Positions 53,733 through 64,000 of a stretch of DNA of 64,000 bases are shown one piece after another; the stretch's first letter is position 1, and each line of letters begins with the position of its first letter. Below the pieces are notes generated by a model. That model did no database searches, was not told the DNA's origin, and was given only the letters and a program-made list of their open reading frames with translations. The position numbers and the translations under genes were made by a program. This DNA comes from Lytechinus variegatus (taxonomy: Eukaryota; Echinodermata; Echinoidea; Temnopleuroida; Toxopneustidae). The DNA is taken from assembly GCF_018143015.1 (NCBI RefSeq), contig NC_054758.1, forward strand, positions 8,602,501 to 8,666,500, read 5' to 3'.

Positions 53733-54229
53733 TTTTCTATTGAATTACGCACTGACAAATGGGAATAAAGTGACTGAGTATATGTGATACTGAATAGAAT
53801 TTTCTTTCGCTTCGATTCGGTGTTTTTCCCATGGGGAAACCGCAAGCATTTGCCTTGACTTTCCCGAAAGTATCTACATTTTCTTCAATATCTCAAAAAT
53901 AACATCCCAAAAATGAAATTTGTTTTGATGGGGCCTGAAATGGCACACATAGGCCTAATACTGAACTGAGGTAGTTGAGAGAAATCTGAATTGCTTATAT
54001 TACCTCAACTTGTGCAAAATGTAGATAATGCGTTTTTTCCATGGGGAAGTAACATCCTGCTGGACGTACACCATTATTTGGTTGCCATGGTAATGTCCTA
54101 AAATGGTATTCAACAATCGCTTGGCAAGCAACAATTAAGCATTTCCTTGCACCCCAACTGATAAGGAAAAAGGTGAAAATTTTCAGACCCTAACTTTTTA
54201 AAAGCAAAAATCTTCTTTTTCTATTTTAA

Positions 54230-56790
54230 TAATCAAATAATGCGAGCGCAAAGTGCGAGCCGAAATGTTTTTGACATTTTTACCTAAGGAATGGAAATTC
54301 TTAGCACTTTTCGTAACTTAACAGAATAGGATAGGTATATAATTAAATGTGCGAGCATCATTAGATTTCATTCGATTCATGATGTAGCATCATTAGATTT
54401 ATTTATTTCCGTTCAACAAGTTTTTTTTCAAAATACAATCAAAGTAACAATACATATTCAATATAATAGATAATACAGACAAATCAATGACATTTCGTAA
54501 CAAGTGTTGAATATAAATTAAACAAAACTACAATTTGTTGCAGTACAATGAAAAGAAACAAGAAATGAACGGAGGGACTTGCCGAGAAAAGCAAAAGCTT
54601 GTAGAGAAGGCAAGCCCCTAAACTTAGTTTCAATACTAATTATAAACAAACTATATATACAACTATATATACAACTATATATACAACAGGCTCTTAGAAT
54701 AATTTTTCAAAAACAATTCAGATCACACACAGATATACTATTCTTCCAAAATAATATTCTTAAAGTAAGCGATTTATCTTTTCCAACTCGCCCAATTTAT
54801 GTATAAACTAAACAAAGATGAGCACGAAGCGTGAGCAAAACATGTCGATATTTAGACCTACTGAGTAAGTGGGGATCTTCCTTACATTAATAATGCGAGC
54901 GTAGAGCGCGAGCAGATTTTGTTTGTATACGTTTTGAACTGCTCGAAATTGTACCTGTTATGGACTGCTTGCATTTAGCCATGAAGACGTTACATATTTT
55001 AACATTCAAGTATTGCGAGCGCGAAGCGCGAGCTGAAGATTTTTGACCTTTTTTACCTGAATAATGGAAATTCTAAGCACTTTTTGTAATCTTGGAAGGG
55101 CTCTATATAAACTGAACTTTATTGATGCGAGCGTGAAGCACGAACGGAACAATTCTGGACACTCTTCATGTTTTGTAAATCATGAAAAGGATAAGTTATT
55201 GTCAATTTTCATACATTAATAATGCGAGTGCAAAGCGCGAGCAAACACTTTTTTATATTGTGATCTGAAACTGGATAATGATAGAGAACAATCTGCGTAT
55301 CTGAACAAACGTGTGTTTTAGATTTCCACCTAGAATTTGGGTATTCTAAGTACTTTTCGTATCATGAAAATCAATATTAAAAGCGAGCGCAAAGCGCGAG
55401 CCGAATTTTTTTTTTGACATTTTTACCTAAGGAATAGAAATTCTTAGCACTTTTTGTAACTTAACAGAATATGCATATAATTAAACATGCGAGCACAAAG
55501 CGTGAGCAAAAAAATATCGATATTTAGACCTACTGAACAAGACACTCTATTCAATTGGTTTTGTAAATCATGAAAAGGATAAGTGGGGATCTTCCTTAAT
55601 AATGCGAGCGCAGAACGCGAGCAGAAAATTTTTGTATACGTTTTGAACTGTTCAAAATTGTACCTGTTATTGGTTATGGACTGCTTGTATTTAGCCATGA
55701 AGACGTTACATATTTCAACATTCAAATGTTGCGAGCGCGAGCTGAAAATTTTTGACCTTTTTTACCTGAATTATGAAAATTCTAAGCACTTTTTGTAATC
55801 TTGGAGGGACTCTAAGTATATAAACTAAACTTTATTGATGCGAGCGCGAAGCGCGAGCGGAAAAATTCTGGACACTCTTCATGTTTTGTAAATCATGAAA
55901 AGGATAAGTTATTATCAATTTTCATACATTAATAATGCGAGCGCAAAGCGCGAGCGGACACTTTTTGATATTGTGATCTAAAACTGGATAATCATTTAAA
56001 TAGAGAACAATCTGCGTATCTGAATAAACGTGTGTTTTAGATTTCCACCTAGAATTTGGGTATTCTAAGTACCTTTCTTATCATGAAAATCAATAAAGCG
56101 AGCGCAAATTGTGCATAAGATGCATGACAATAATCAATGCGAACGGAAATCGCGAGCCGAAATTTTTGATAAACTGTCATCAAAGTAGTTTGATTTAGAA
56201 TTAATATTGGGATGTACATTACTCACTAATCAAAATGCTAGCTAATACGTTTCGACAATCTGACCTGAATAGGGATATTTTGAGAACTTTATGGAATACA
56301 GGAAAATAATAGGTACCTGACAAATCAAATTTTGCGAGCGCGCAGCGCAAGCAGAAAATTATAATATTTAGACCATAATACAGACATTTTTACAGAGCAC
56401 TTTTTAAAAATCAATTTGTAAATCAAACAAAGTAATGAAAGGTCAATTTCCCTGCTAAAATATGTTGTATATTGACTTTAAAGTTTGATATTTCAAGCTC
56501 CATATTGAGCAAGATATGCAAATCCCCTAAAAGACAATGCGAGCGCGAAGCGCGAGCAAAAATTTTATATCCTAACAAATAGATTTTTCAAAAAATTATT
56601 TTCAAAGTCTTACCCTCTTGTTATTTTATTCAATCATGTTCCTCCTCTTTTGTTTGCCTTTCTTTTTTTCTCCTCTCTTTTCCCTTCCTTTTCTTTTTTG
56701 CTTTCTTTTTCCCTTTTTTTCTTTTTTTTGCTCCGCCAATAAGGGGGGCCCGGGCCCCTCGGGCCCCCCCTGGATCCGCCTATGCGTTGC
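54230..56790. repeat. Field of GCGAGCGCGAAGCGCGAGC motifs with 714-bp higher-order repeat
   Basis: About 15 variants of TGCGAGCGCGAAGCGCGAGC occur at irregular 90-190-bp steps (for example 54240, 54892, 55015, 55219, 55383, 55607, 55838, 55936, 56333 and 56539). Larger blocks repeat with a 714-bp period (AGTGGGGATCTTCCTTA at 54868 and 55582). The field ends in a pyrimidine-rich tract and a palindromic GGGGGGCCCGGGCCCC stretch followed by CTGGATCCGCCTATG at about 56771, which looks like an element terminus. Confidence 0.7.
54360..54815 (+). mobile_element. Insertion in the motif field carrying a LINE reverse-transcriptase remnant
   Basis: Comparison of the copy at 54350-54830 with its paralogue at 55480-55520 shows an insertion of about 455 bp between GTGCGAGCA and GAGCACGAAGCGTGAGC. 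The right part (54680-54806, +) encodes QALRIIFQKQFRSHTDILFF followed by QNNILKVSDLSF, the C-terminal signature of non-LTR reverse transcriptases. The left part looks like an AT-rich LINE 3' end in the opposite orientation. Truncated and nonfunctional. Confidence 0.6.
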
Positions 56791-57110
56791 TATGGCAACA
56801 ACCGAAGACGTAATTTATCATATTTGGTAAGAAAATGGCGGCCGGTTTACAGGGTCGGCACGGCGCAGCTCCGCGCGCTACTATGAGTCGGCACTCTAGT
56901 TTATTTTATCCACCTCTATGGTTCTGTGGCTGTCTTATGGATCCTCGATCATTAATTAGTCTTATACTATTTTTTAAAATACCATGAAACAAAGTCTTGA
57001 AGGATCAAAGATATTAAAAATTAAAATTTGTAAATTTCATTATTAGTATTTTGTAATTTTTAATTTGTTTTTATTTGATGTAAGCTAACTGCAAATACTT
57101 TAATACGCAG
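56791..57110. other. Upstream flank of RPL10A
   Basis: AT-rich except for AGGGTCGGCACGGCGCAGC near 56850. No other exon recognised. Confidence 0.4.
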
Positions 57111-57155
57111 CATGCAAATCCCAGTCTTTTCACTGTTGGACGCATCCGTGGCAAG
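57111..57155 (+). promoter_or_regulatory. Probable RPL10A transcription start with TOP-like tract and octamer
   Basis: An ATGCAAAT octamer lies at 57112-57119, followed by CAGTCTTTTC. A cap site at C57126 would give a CTTTTC terminal oligopyrimidine tract and a 30-nt leader before the ATG at 57156. TOP tracts mark translation control of ribosomal protein messages. This rests on motif fit and phase with exon 2, not on transcript data. Confidence 0.5.
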
Positions 57156-60100
57156 ATGAGGTATATTTTCTCATGACAAATATCAATATAAATCCATCGT
57201 AATCATGTACAATTGAATGTAAAATCAAGATTTCGAATATGTAAGAATTTCAAGGTAACATTATTGTTTATTTTAAGAGGTTTTTGTCGCGCATAGTAGC
57301 AATATAACAGAAAATAATGACCTGTATAATTGCAATTTGGGGCCTATATGCTATCATGTGATGCGTGAGCTGAGCATGTAACACATGCGTAGGCCATAGC
57401 GGGTGGGCGCTCATGCAGTTTCGCACCGGCCGACTTCCAGCAGACTTCCCCGCCAGAAATTGTTGGCATTATCTTTGTTGTGGTTTAGGTCAAGTAAAAG
57501 AAGAAAATAGTTGATTGTCCTTGCTGGCATTATTTGGCAGCTGACTATAAAAATAAACTAAAGTATTTACGGTACCGTACTCAGTAGAGGCGCACGGCCA
57601 ATAATATTGGAGACTGTCTCCAATGTGAGAAATTGTCTCCAATATCAGAGACTTTGTAAAGAATTTTGGTATCCAATTTCAGAGACAGTCTCCAGTTTTG
57701 GAGACTAATTTCTTTTGTTTACATTTGCGGCAAAAGGATTACCTTGGCGGCAAATAAAAATGTGATAAGCAGATTACTCATGACAAATTACCCCTTTTCA
57801 CCGTCTACTTTAAAAATTCACCTACTTTTGTTTTGATAAGGATTTTTGTTGTCAATCACACACAAAACAAATGAGCTTCTGACCTCAGTGATACCCTTTT
57901 TAGACAGGCTAAAATTTCCTTAACCCCGTACTATTGGTGGGGCTAAATTGCCATTTAGCCCCACCTATAGTACGGGGTTAAGCTTAGCCCACTTTCGTTT
58001 TACACAGCGTTTTTGCAAAGTGGGCTAACCCCACCTATAGTACGGGATTATTTGGCCCTGCAAAAAAGCAGGGTTATCCCACCAATTGCGGTGCTAAGAG
58101 CAATAGTACGGGGTTAAGATCGCATGTGTAAAACGAAAGTGGGCTAAGCTTAACCCCGTACTATTTGGCCCTACCTATAGTACGGGGTTAAGGAAATTGT
58201 AGCGTGTGTAAAAAGTGTACGAGTGAAGCACTTGTACTACGAATGATCGACAAAAACCACTAGTCCGGGGTTAGCGAGTTTCGTGTGTAAAAAGCAAGCA
58301 TTCCTTATCCGGGGTTAACAATAACAATTTGGCATGTGTAAAAGGAAAAAAAAATAGTACGGGGTTAAGGATAGTACGGGGTTAGCGATAGTACAGGGTT
58401 AGCGATAGTCCGGGGTTAAGGAAATCCTGTGTAAAAAGGGCATGAGACAAAATTTTGGGTGGAAAAAATCATGCTTTTGTTGGTGTTTCTTTTGTCCTTT
58501 TGCAAAGCAAGTCTCCAATGTGGGAGATTGTCCCCCCGATTGGAGAGTCTCCCATATTTGCCGTGCCCCTCTACTGGTACTGGCCAACAGCAACCTAAAA
58601 TAATTTAGACTCCTGAAATACGGGATTGCCCTGTTTTTATAGCCAATTTTTGAAAATAGTGTAGCAGGCTACAGTGTAGCAGGCTACACTATTTTCAAAA
58701 ATTTTTGAAAATAGTGTAGCCTACACCATTTTCAAAAATTGGCTATAAAAACAGGGCAATCAGTCGCATGCTTTGGAATATGGTGCTGATAAATCAATTT
58801 TAATGAAGTAATTGTATTTCAGCGGGGGTTTTGGTGAGTGATAGCGCATGTACTTTGTTTGGTGTGTGTTGCGGTGATTGAATGTTCATTGTTGTGCATG
58901 TGTGCTGTGGTGATGTGATTGACTGACTGCTGGCGCGACGTGACTGGAAAATTTTCTTGAGAGTATTAAATAATGTTGTTAGCTATCCAGCGGCAATTTA
59001 TTTGTGAGTTATTTATTATGATTCTGGAAAGGATTCAGGTTAGCACCAATTCTGTTCATATTTGATAAACTGTATCCTTACCTGAGCAATTCAAGTTGAT
59101 GGACAATTGTAAGTTGGATCTAACAGTTAAGTTAAACAGTTACAAATATTGAAATAATAAATCTGGGTAATAAACATTAAATGAACAATTAAATTCAATA
59201 TTCATGTAACAATGATATCAATATTCATGTAACAATTGATATCAATAAATAACAACTGCTATCAATGGGTTCGAATCCCAGCCATGGCGTAATTTCCTTC
59301 AGCAAGAAATTGATCCACGTTGTGCTGCACTCGACCCAGGTGAGGTGAATGGGTAAGCGGCAGGATTAATTCCTTGAATGCATGAGCGCTGAAAGACAGC
59401 TCGTGCCAAAGCCGGGGTAATAATAATAACAACGCATCTCGGAATAGAATATTTCTAGATAGACTGCGCTATGTAAATGCCTATTATTAAATAAAAATAG
59501 ATTGGTAACAATTGAATAAACAATATTAAACATTCTTTAAAGGACAAGTCCACCCCTATGAAAAGTTCATTTGAATTAACTCTTCATGCGTTACGTTCGC
59601 ATTATTGCACATCCGTAGGCGTGTTTCGTTCGCATTTTTGCACAACCACACATTTCCCATAGACGTCCCCTGTCCCATTGTTGTTTCGAACAATGTATAA
59701 CCTGGCGTTTTTGTATACCATACATGTGTACCGATCGATCGCGCGTGCGACATTAGTTTAGCGTTCGACGGATTATCGCAGTTTACAAATTACAGAAACG
59801 TTGAGTTTACCCAAAAATCAATACATCCTGATCACAGCCAGGAAGTTCATTGAAAAAAGGATAAAATCAATAAAACCTCACAAACAATACCATGGCCAGG
59901 TCTATTGTTAGGAGTCTGTGACTCATGGCACGAATGTTAATGAGACCCTAAAATAATGCAACACACAGGGGGTTTACAGGTGAACGCATGAAGAGTTAAA
60001 AGAGAAAAATCCCACAAGCATAACACCGAAAATTTCATCAACCATATAATAAAAAACACTGAGTGATGGACATCATCGCCTGTCTCATTTGCATGTCTTT

Positions 60101-63100
60101 GAGTTGTGTATATCACTGTTTAAAATGTCATAACTTTCTTATTTTACATCAGATTTCGATGAATTTTCAGTGTTATGTTAATTTGATTTATTTCTCTTCA
60201 TTCAAATCAACATTTTTCTGGAGTGGACTTGACCTTCAACAAGAATTATCAAGAAGCAAACCCATGGATTTGATTTTGATGACATGGATTATGCTTAAAA
60301 CAAGCAGTGGTTTATAATGGCAAATTGACTTAGTAATCCCCAGGCCTGATGCATTATTGAATTCAGTTATATTTTCCTGATCTCTTTTATTTTAATTTCC
60401 CAGAGCATTTTAACGAAATTGTAGAGTCCCGGTGCATTTTTTTTCCTGAAATTAAAATATTTACCGACCAACAATTCCTTGAAGGTCAGGGCATGTCAGT
60501 AGTGATATGAACCTCGTCATTGTGATTAAAAACGGTGTTATTAAACTATCTCGACCTCCTACATTTTATTTTCTTTCCCCTCTTGCAGTAAAGTATCAAG
60601 AGACACACTGTACGAGGCTGTCCAGGAAGTCCAGAAGGGCTCCAAAGAGAAGAAGAGGAAATTCCTGGAGACGGTCGAACTCCAAGTCAACCTCAAGAAC
60701 TACGACCCCCAGAAGGACAAGCGTTTCTCCGGAACTGTCAAGTAGGACCCGGCCCATGCTGCGGCTGTTTACCTTTTTAAACCTAGCTTGGTCTCGCTAG
60801 GTAGTTGGTCTGAGGGCACTGTGGTTTTTAGAGTCCAGTTGTCATTCCCCGAGTCATTCCCTGACAGATTGAACTCCCATTTTTCATCTCGGTTCAACCT
60901 TTATCTTTTTAAATATCTTTCCCCTTACATTGAATCTTGTGGATGAATTAACTTCTGCACCTGTCCACCCTTCCATTCTTCCAATTTGATGTCTTTGGAT
61001 TTCAATAATTACAAAACAAGAGAACGGGATGGCTTTTAAAACGAGTGTTTATACATGTAGAAAACTCTGAAATACTGGTCAAGTCCAAATTTAGAGACGA
61101 CCGGTCAAAAGTTTCCACTCGTACAAAATAGTTTGCACACAGTGGGGGTCACATTTTCACTTATTCCCGTAATGAAACTAAATAGCAGCTTTGGCTGTTT
61201 CCTTACACTCTTTGTGTTAACGTGCAATGTCCATGGTGTGATTTGAATGCCTTAGAATGTGGTCTTCCAGGGAAACCAAATGGGGTGTTGACACCCAAGT
61301 ATTTACAGTGCACCCCATTGTGTGTCCTCCAAATTTTCCAATGACACTGGACGATAAATGCTCACTGTTGCCATATCTCGGCCAACGGACCTATACCCAG
61401 GGTCTTAAATACAACTGGGGAGGCTGATATTGCCGAACATATATTGTAAGGTAGAAATAGAAACACTGAAAATAGTGATTGAAAGGGTGTTGATGAAGAT
61501 GGATGGGTGGTTAAAGAAAAAGTAATGACAAATTTGCGGATTACTTAATCATCATTGTTTCGTCTTTTGCCACCCCCCAAAAGCTAGAAATGAATAATGT
61601 TTTGTTTATATAACTTCATGAGTAGATGAATGAAAAGGATTCTGTAATGAATGAATGAATAGAATAGATTTACGAATAATTGAATTGAAAATATGCTTCT
61701 TGTGGAAGTACTGCTTCAAGTTACTGAATATAATAAAGAGTTAGATGAAGAATTTTTTTTTAGGGAAAATTTGAGATTGATTTTTGGTCTATGCCAGTGT
61801 ACTCAATGATGTTCTCGCATGTATTACCTGAATGTCAAATGGTGACGAATAAACATGTTAGCTCTAGAATTACACTGAGGGTACACGCTGACATTTTTCC
61901 CCCATTCCGATTTGCGTTATTTTTACTTAATTACATATCCTCCCTCAAGGTGCTTGAATTGAAATTCGACAACATATTTCTTGAAATTGGGCAATCCACT
62001 TTTGCACTCCCCCACCCCCTCTTTTATTTAAAAGGGTAGGCTAAACCGCTAAAATTAACACTCAATGAATCTGGGATTGTTTTGAAGGTTTAATTATGAA
62101 GCAATGCCTATACTTCCAAAATGAAAAAATAGGACATGAAAAAATTCTTGACATTGGATAAGAGGCATTAGGTTGCAATATTTTTAGACAAGGCTACTTT
62201 TTTTTTATTGGGGTACGTTAATTACAAATGGGGAAAACAAATCTGAATTGAAAAATCCAAATCTTTTAAGACCAAAGATAGAGGCATCTAGTTCAGTCAA
62301 CAGAGCACCCGTGGTCATCGCCTTGGCGGTGATGCAAACCCAGAAGAAATGTAGGAAATCTAAGATTGACTCTGCACCGGTCTTTCGTAAGTCAAGTAAT
62401 CGCCTAAATCGAGCCAATGTTTTAGACCAGGGGCCCGTCTCATAAAGGACTTGCAACTGTTGTAACTTTGCCATTATAGCAACTACCATGGTAACAGGGC
62501 TCATCAGCCAGTCAGAATCAAGGTGAACATGGTAGATTCCATAATGGCAAAGTTGCAAGTCCTTTATGAAACGGGAATTTCCGAAACGTGTTAGCATCTT
62601 CAAAATAAAATTTTGACTTGGTCAAAGAGATTTCTGTGGTCTTACTAGAAGTTGGAAGAGTCACCTGTAGGTGTTCCTCTCAATGACTTTACCTTGATTG
62701 ATTGATCCTCTCCATCTTTTTACCTTCTCCAGACTGAGGCACATCCCTCGTCCCAAGTTCTCAATCTGCATCCTGGGAGATCAGCAGCATCTTGACGAAG
62801 CCAAGGCCAATGGCATTCCATGCATGGACATCGACGCCCTCAAGAAGCTCAACAAGAATAAGAAGCTCGTCAAGAAGCTAGGTAGGCATCGGACAATCGT
62901 AAAGATATTGGGGTTTCGTGGAGGTTACTGCCCTCCATTGACGTTTCATTGCCAAACTTCAGAAAATGTACATTTACCATCCATATGAGATTGATTCACT
63001 TCATGAAGCTAGGTAGGCATTGGACAATCCTAAAGGCATAGTCCTAGTGTTTCTTTGGGTTATTGCTATTCATTCATTTTTCATATGTTGCATGTCTTGT

Positions 63101-63478
63101 AGTTCTTATTCTGTGTATTACTCATTTGAATAGTGTGTGGTATTTATAATGGAGCAATTGCTGGCAGAGCAAATGTCACAGAAGTGCTTCATGATGCTAG
63201 TTAGGCACGTGACAGCATTATCGAGCATATAGCATTAGGTATCCTTTGGGATAATCCTTATACATTTTTCGTTATGAATTATTGTTCTGTGTTTCTTTGG
63301 AACAGCCAAGAGGTACGATGCCTTTTTGGCCTCTGACTCGCTCATCAAACAGATCCCCCGTATCCTTGGTCCTGGTCTCAACAAGGCTGGCAAGTTCCCT
63401 ACCCTCCTGACCCACTCTGACTCCATGGTGTCAAAGGTCGAAGAGGTCAAGGCAACCATCAAGTTCCAGATGAAGAAG
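57156..63478 (+). CDS. RPL10A: 60S ribosomal protein L10a (uL1), 3' end outside the window
   Basis: Exons 60589-60741, 62733-62881 and 63306-63478 join in phase. The proposed exon 1 is ATGAG at 57156-57160 before GTATAT, which completes [13 protein letters not shown]. Together they encode residues 1-160 of an expected 216 or so. Recognition is by near-identity to animal L10a: [90 protein letters not shown] and TIKFQMKK, where exon 4 ends at a GTGAGG donor. uL1 binds the L1 stalk of 28S rRNA and takes part in E-site tRNA release. Coding sequence is much more GC-rich than the surrounding introns. Intron 1 (about 3.4 kb) is unusually full of mobile elements. Exons 2-4 are certain; exon 1 is a proposal. 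Confidence 0.9.
57583..58575. mobile_element. Inverted-repeat element with AGTAGAGG(G)GCACGGC ends in RPL10A intron 1
   Basis: The left end AGTAGAGGCGCACGGCCAAT and the reverse complement of the right end AGTAGAGGGGCACGGCAAAT form the termini. Subterminal TTGGAGACTGTCTCCAAT palindromes recur at 57610, 57635, 57685, 58508 and 58538. It contains a second element at 57891-58443. Confidence 0.7.
57891..58443. mobile_element. Nested element of repeated TTAACCCCGTACTAT units
   Basis: Ends CCCTTTTTAGACAGGCTAAA and, reverse-complemented from the right, CCCTTTTTACACAGGATTTC. Between them AGTACGGGGTTA or its complement occurs about a dozen times in both orientations, allowing extensive folding. Noncoding, inserted inside the previous element. 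Confidence 0.7.
58624..58761. mobile_element. Hairpin MITE in RPL10A intron 1
   Basis: ATTGCCCTGTTTTTATAGCC, AATTTTTGAAAATAGTGTAG and the mirrored right arm ending GGCTATAAAAACAGGGCAAT pair almost perfectly over about 45 bp. The centre has an internal duplication of GTGTAGCAGGCTACA. Confidence 0.8.
59265..59480 (+). mobile_element. tRNA-derived SINE, 5'-truncated, in RPL10A intron 1
   Basis: Starts within the B box (GGGTTCGAATCCCAGCC) and continues with the same body as the SINE at 38356 (TTGTGCTGCACTCGACCC, GAGGTGAATGGGTAAGCGGC) to the AAGCCGGGGTAATAATAATA tail. Confidence 0.7.
59537..60239. mobile_element. 615-bp TTAA MITE, copy 4, interrupted
   Basis: TTAAAGGACAAGTCCACCCC to GGAGTGGACTTGACCTTCAA. 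Only about 40 bp of the left arm precede the nested element at 59580-59999. The rest of the element is internally deleted compared with copy 3. Confidence 0.8.
59576..59999. mobile_element. 420-bp TTAA MITE with CTCTTCATGCGTT ends nested in the previous MITE
   Basis: TTAA at 59576-59579 and 59996-59999 flank inverted ends CTCTTCATGCGTT and AACGCATGAAGAG. Removing one TTAA and the element restores TTGAATTAAAAGAGAAAAAT, matching the uninterrupted sequence of copy 1 near 37765. TTAA duplication with such ends fits piggyBac-type mobilisation. Confidence 0.8.
60742..62430 (+). other. RPL10A intron 2, proximal part
   Basis: No further exon or gene recognised. A 40-bp segment at 61797-61836 (ATGATGTTCTCGCATGTATT and flanks) is repeated almost exactly at 63961-64000 in intron 4. 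CA-poor, T-rich, with a GAATGAATGAATAG tract at about 61651. Confidence 0.5.
62431..62575. mobile_element. Hairpin MITE in RPL10A intron 2, copy 2 of the 35327 family
   Basis: GGGCCCGTCTCATAAAGGAC, TTGCAACT, GTAACTTTGCCATTATAG at left are mirrored by ATAATGGCAAAGTTGCAAG and TCCTTTATGAAACGGG at right. The middle CATGGTAACAGGGCTCATCAG is shared with the other copy. Confidence 0.8.
62882..63305 (+). repeat. RPL10A intron 3 with duplicated donor-region sequence
   Basis: The donor context of exon 3, AAGCTAGGTAGGCATCGGAC, recurs as GAAGCTAGGTAGGCATTGGA at about 63004 and in weaker form (GATGCTAGTTAGGCACGTGA) at about 63192, indicating tandem duplication of about 120-190-bp units that include the splice donor. 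Confidence 0.65.
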
Positions 63479-64000
63479 GTGAGGATTGGGGGGAGAATCA
63501 AGGAAGATTTGAAGTTTAAGTTCTACATCCAAGAAAATGTTGCTTTGATTCAATAGAAAAAAAATGGGACAAGCATAGCGCTGTAATTTTCATTAATATT
63601 CAGATGTAAAATGGTGACTTTTTAGAAATTTCGCTTTTTTTTCACAAAATGGTACAATGTTCAAGATTATTTAGAAAATCAATATTTTAGCTGGTGGAAA
63701 GATAATATTTGCTTTTACTGCACCACCATTTTTACCCGTAAAAAGTAGCCCTTCAAACGAAAGAAATAGCTCCCAGAATTCTGCCAATCGCCCCTCTGTG
63801 GAAAAAGAAAATGACCCCTAAAAATGGAAAAGTATTTCCTGCCCAGTTACCATTATAGTCTCTATTCCACATCCATTGGTAAATACCCTAGTAGCAGGCT
63901 CAAAAGTTTGTAATGATGGGATATGAAATTCAACCAGTTTTCATTGCCCCTTCTGAAATGGTGTACCCAATGATGTTCTCGCATGTATTACCTGAATGTT
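63479..64000 (+). other. RPL10A intron 4 (continues beyond the window)
   Basis: Begins GTGAGGATTG. Includes a degraded piece of the 615-bp MITE (ACAAGCATAGCGCTGTAATT, TTTTTCACAAAATGGTACA at 63570-63655) and ends in the 40-bp repeat shared with intron 2. The last coding exon(s) are not present. Confidence 0.55.

Noticed and set aside
54230..56560. CRISPR-like array of regularly repeated GC-rich motifs
   Set aside because: Motifs are degenerate, spacing varies from about 60 to 190 bp, and the genome is eukaryotic. It is a repeat field, not a CRISPR.
56618..56830. 70-codon hydrophobic frame on the plus strand
   Set aside because: It is produced by a pyrimidine-rich tract (Phe/Leu/Pro codons) and the GGGCCC palindrome at the end of the motif field.
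62205..62603. 132-codon minus-strand frame in RPL10A intron 2
   Set aside because: Much of it is the hairpin MITE at 62431-62575, so the frame is accidental.

Overview
This is a eukaryotic, intron-rich, AT-rich window. I read it as a marine deuterostome, most likely an echinoderm of the sea-urchin type. That is an inference from four things: a metazoan ribosomal protein L10a gene, a C2H2 zinc-finger gene, an intronless rhodopsin-class receptor, and a dense load of tRNA-derived SINEs and TTAA-flanked miniature elements together with frequent TACATGTA words. No species call is possible without a search.

Host genes are few. There is an intronless GPCR (2438-3526, +). A 13-finger C2H2 zinc-finger gene on the minus strand has coding exons at 40966-40852, 39410-39081 and 37132-35778, all joining in phase. 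The 5' three quarters of RPL10A (+) lies at the right end, with exons at 60589-60741, 62733-62881 and 63306-63478, a probable first exon at 57156-57160 behind a TOP-like start, and its last exon(s) beyond the window. Most of the remainder is mobile DNA.

The centrepiece is a stack of nested insertions on the left. A low-copy repeat unit (5141-5290 continuing at 23264-23455, with an uninterrupted paralogue at 23841-24211) was hit by an element with C/G-rich ends and an 8-bp target duplication GCTCAAAC (5291-23255). That element was hit by a TTAA-type MITE (5707-23124). The MITE was hit by a 16.8-kb CACTA/EnSpm-type transposon (5727-22539) with CACTGAAAAC inverted ends and a 2-bp TT duplication. 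This large element carries two genes in the same orientation. One is an intact 799-codon tnp2-like transposase with two N-terminal zinc fingers (9282-11681). The other is a seven-exon gene of unknown function (12877-18711) whose last exon was tandemly duplicated and decayed twice more (18840-19455), followed by about 2.7 kb of noncoding tandem repeats.

A second nest lies at 42743-48744. A TTAA MITE of about 0.5 kb is split by a 3.4-kb long-armed palindrome (42959-46401) and, 90 bp further on, by a 2.0-kb hAT-like element (46492-48533) with 8-bp TCAGGAAC duplications. A third nest is at 59537-60239, where one TTAA MITE sits inside another with a clean empty site. Smaller elements include three copies of a 403-bp TTAA element, four copies plus a fragment of a 600-bp TTAA element, several hairpin MITEs, tRNA-derived SINEs, a mariner-like transposase remnant, a LINE reverse-transcriptase remnant, and a 2.5-kb field of degenerate GCGAGCGCGAAGCGCGAGC motifs with a 714-bp higher-order duplication.

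Genes and elements interact visibly. A copy of the 403-bp element ends 10 bp upstream of the acceptor of zinc-finger exon 2 and so supplies its polypyrimidine/branch region. RPL10A intron 1 (about 3.4 kb) is built largely from nested palindromic elements and MITEs.
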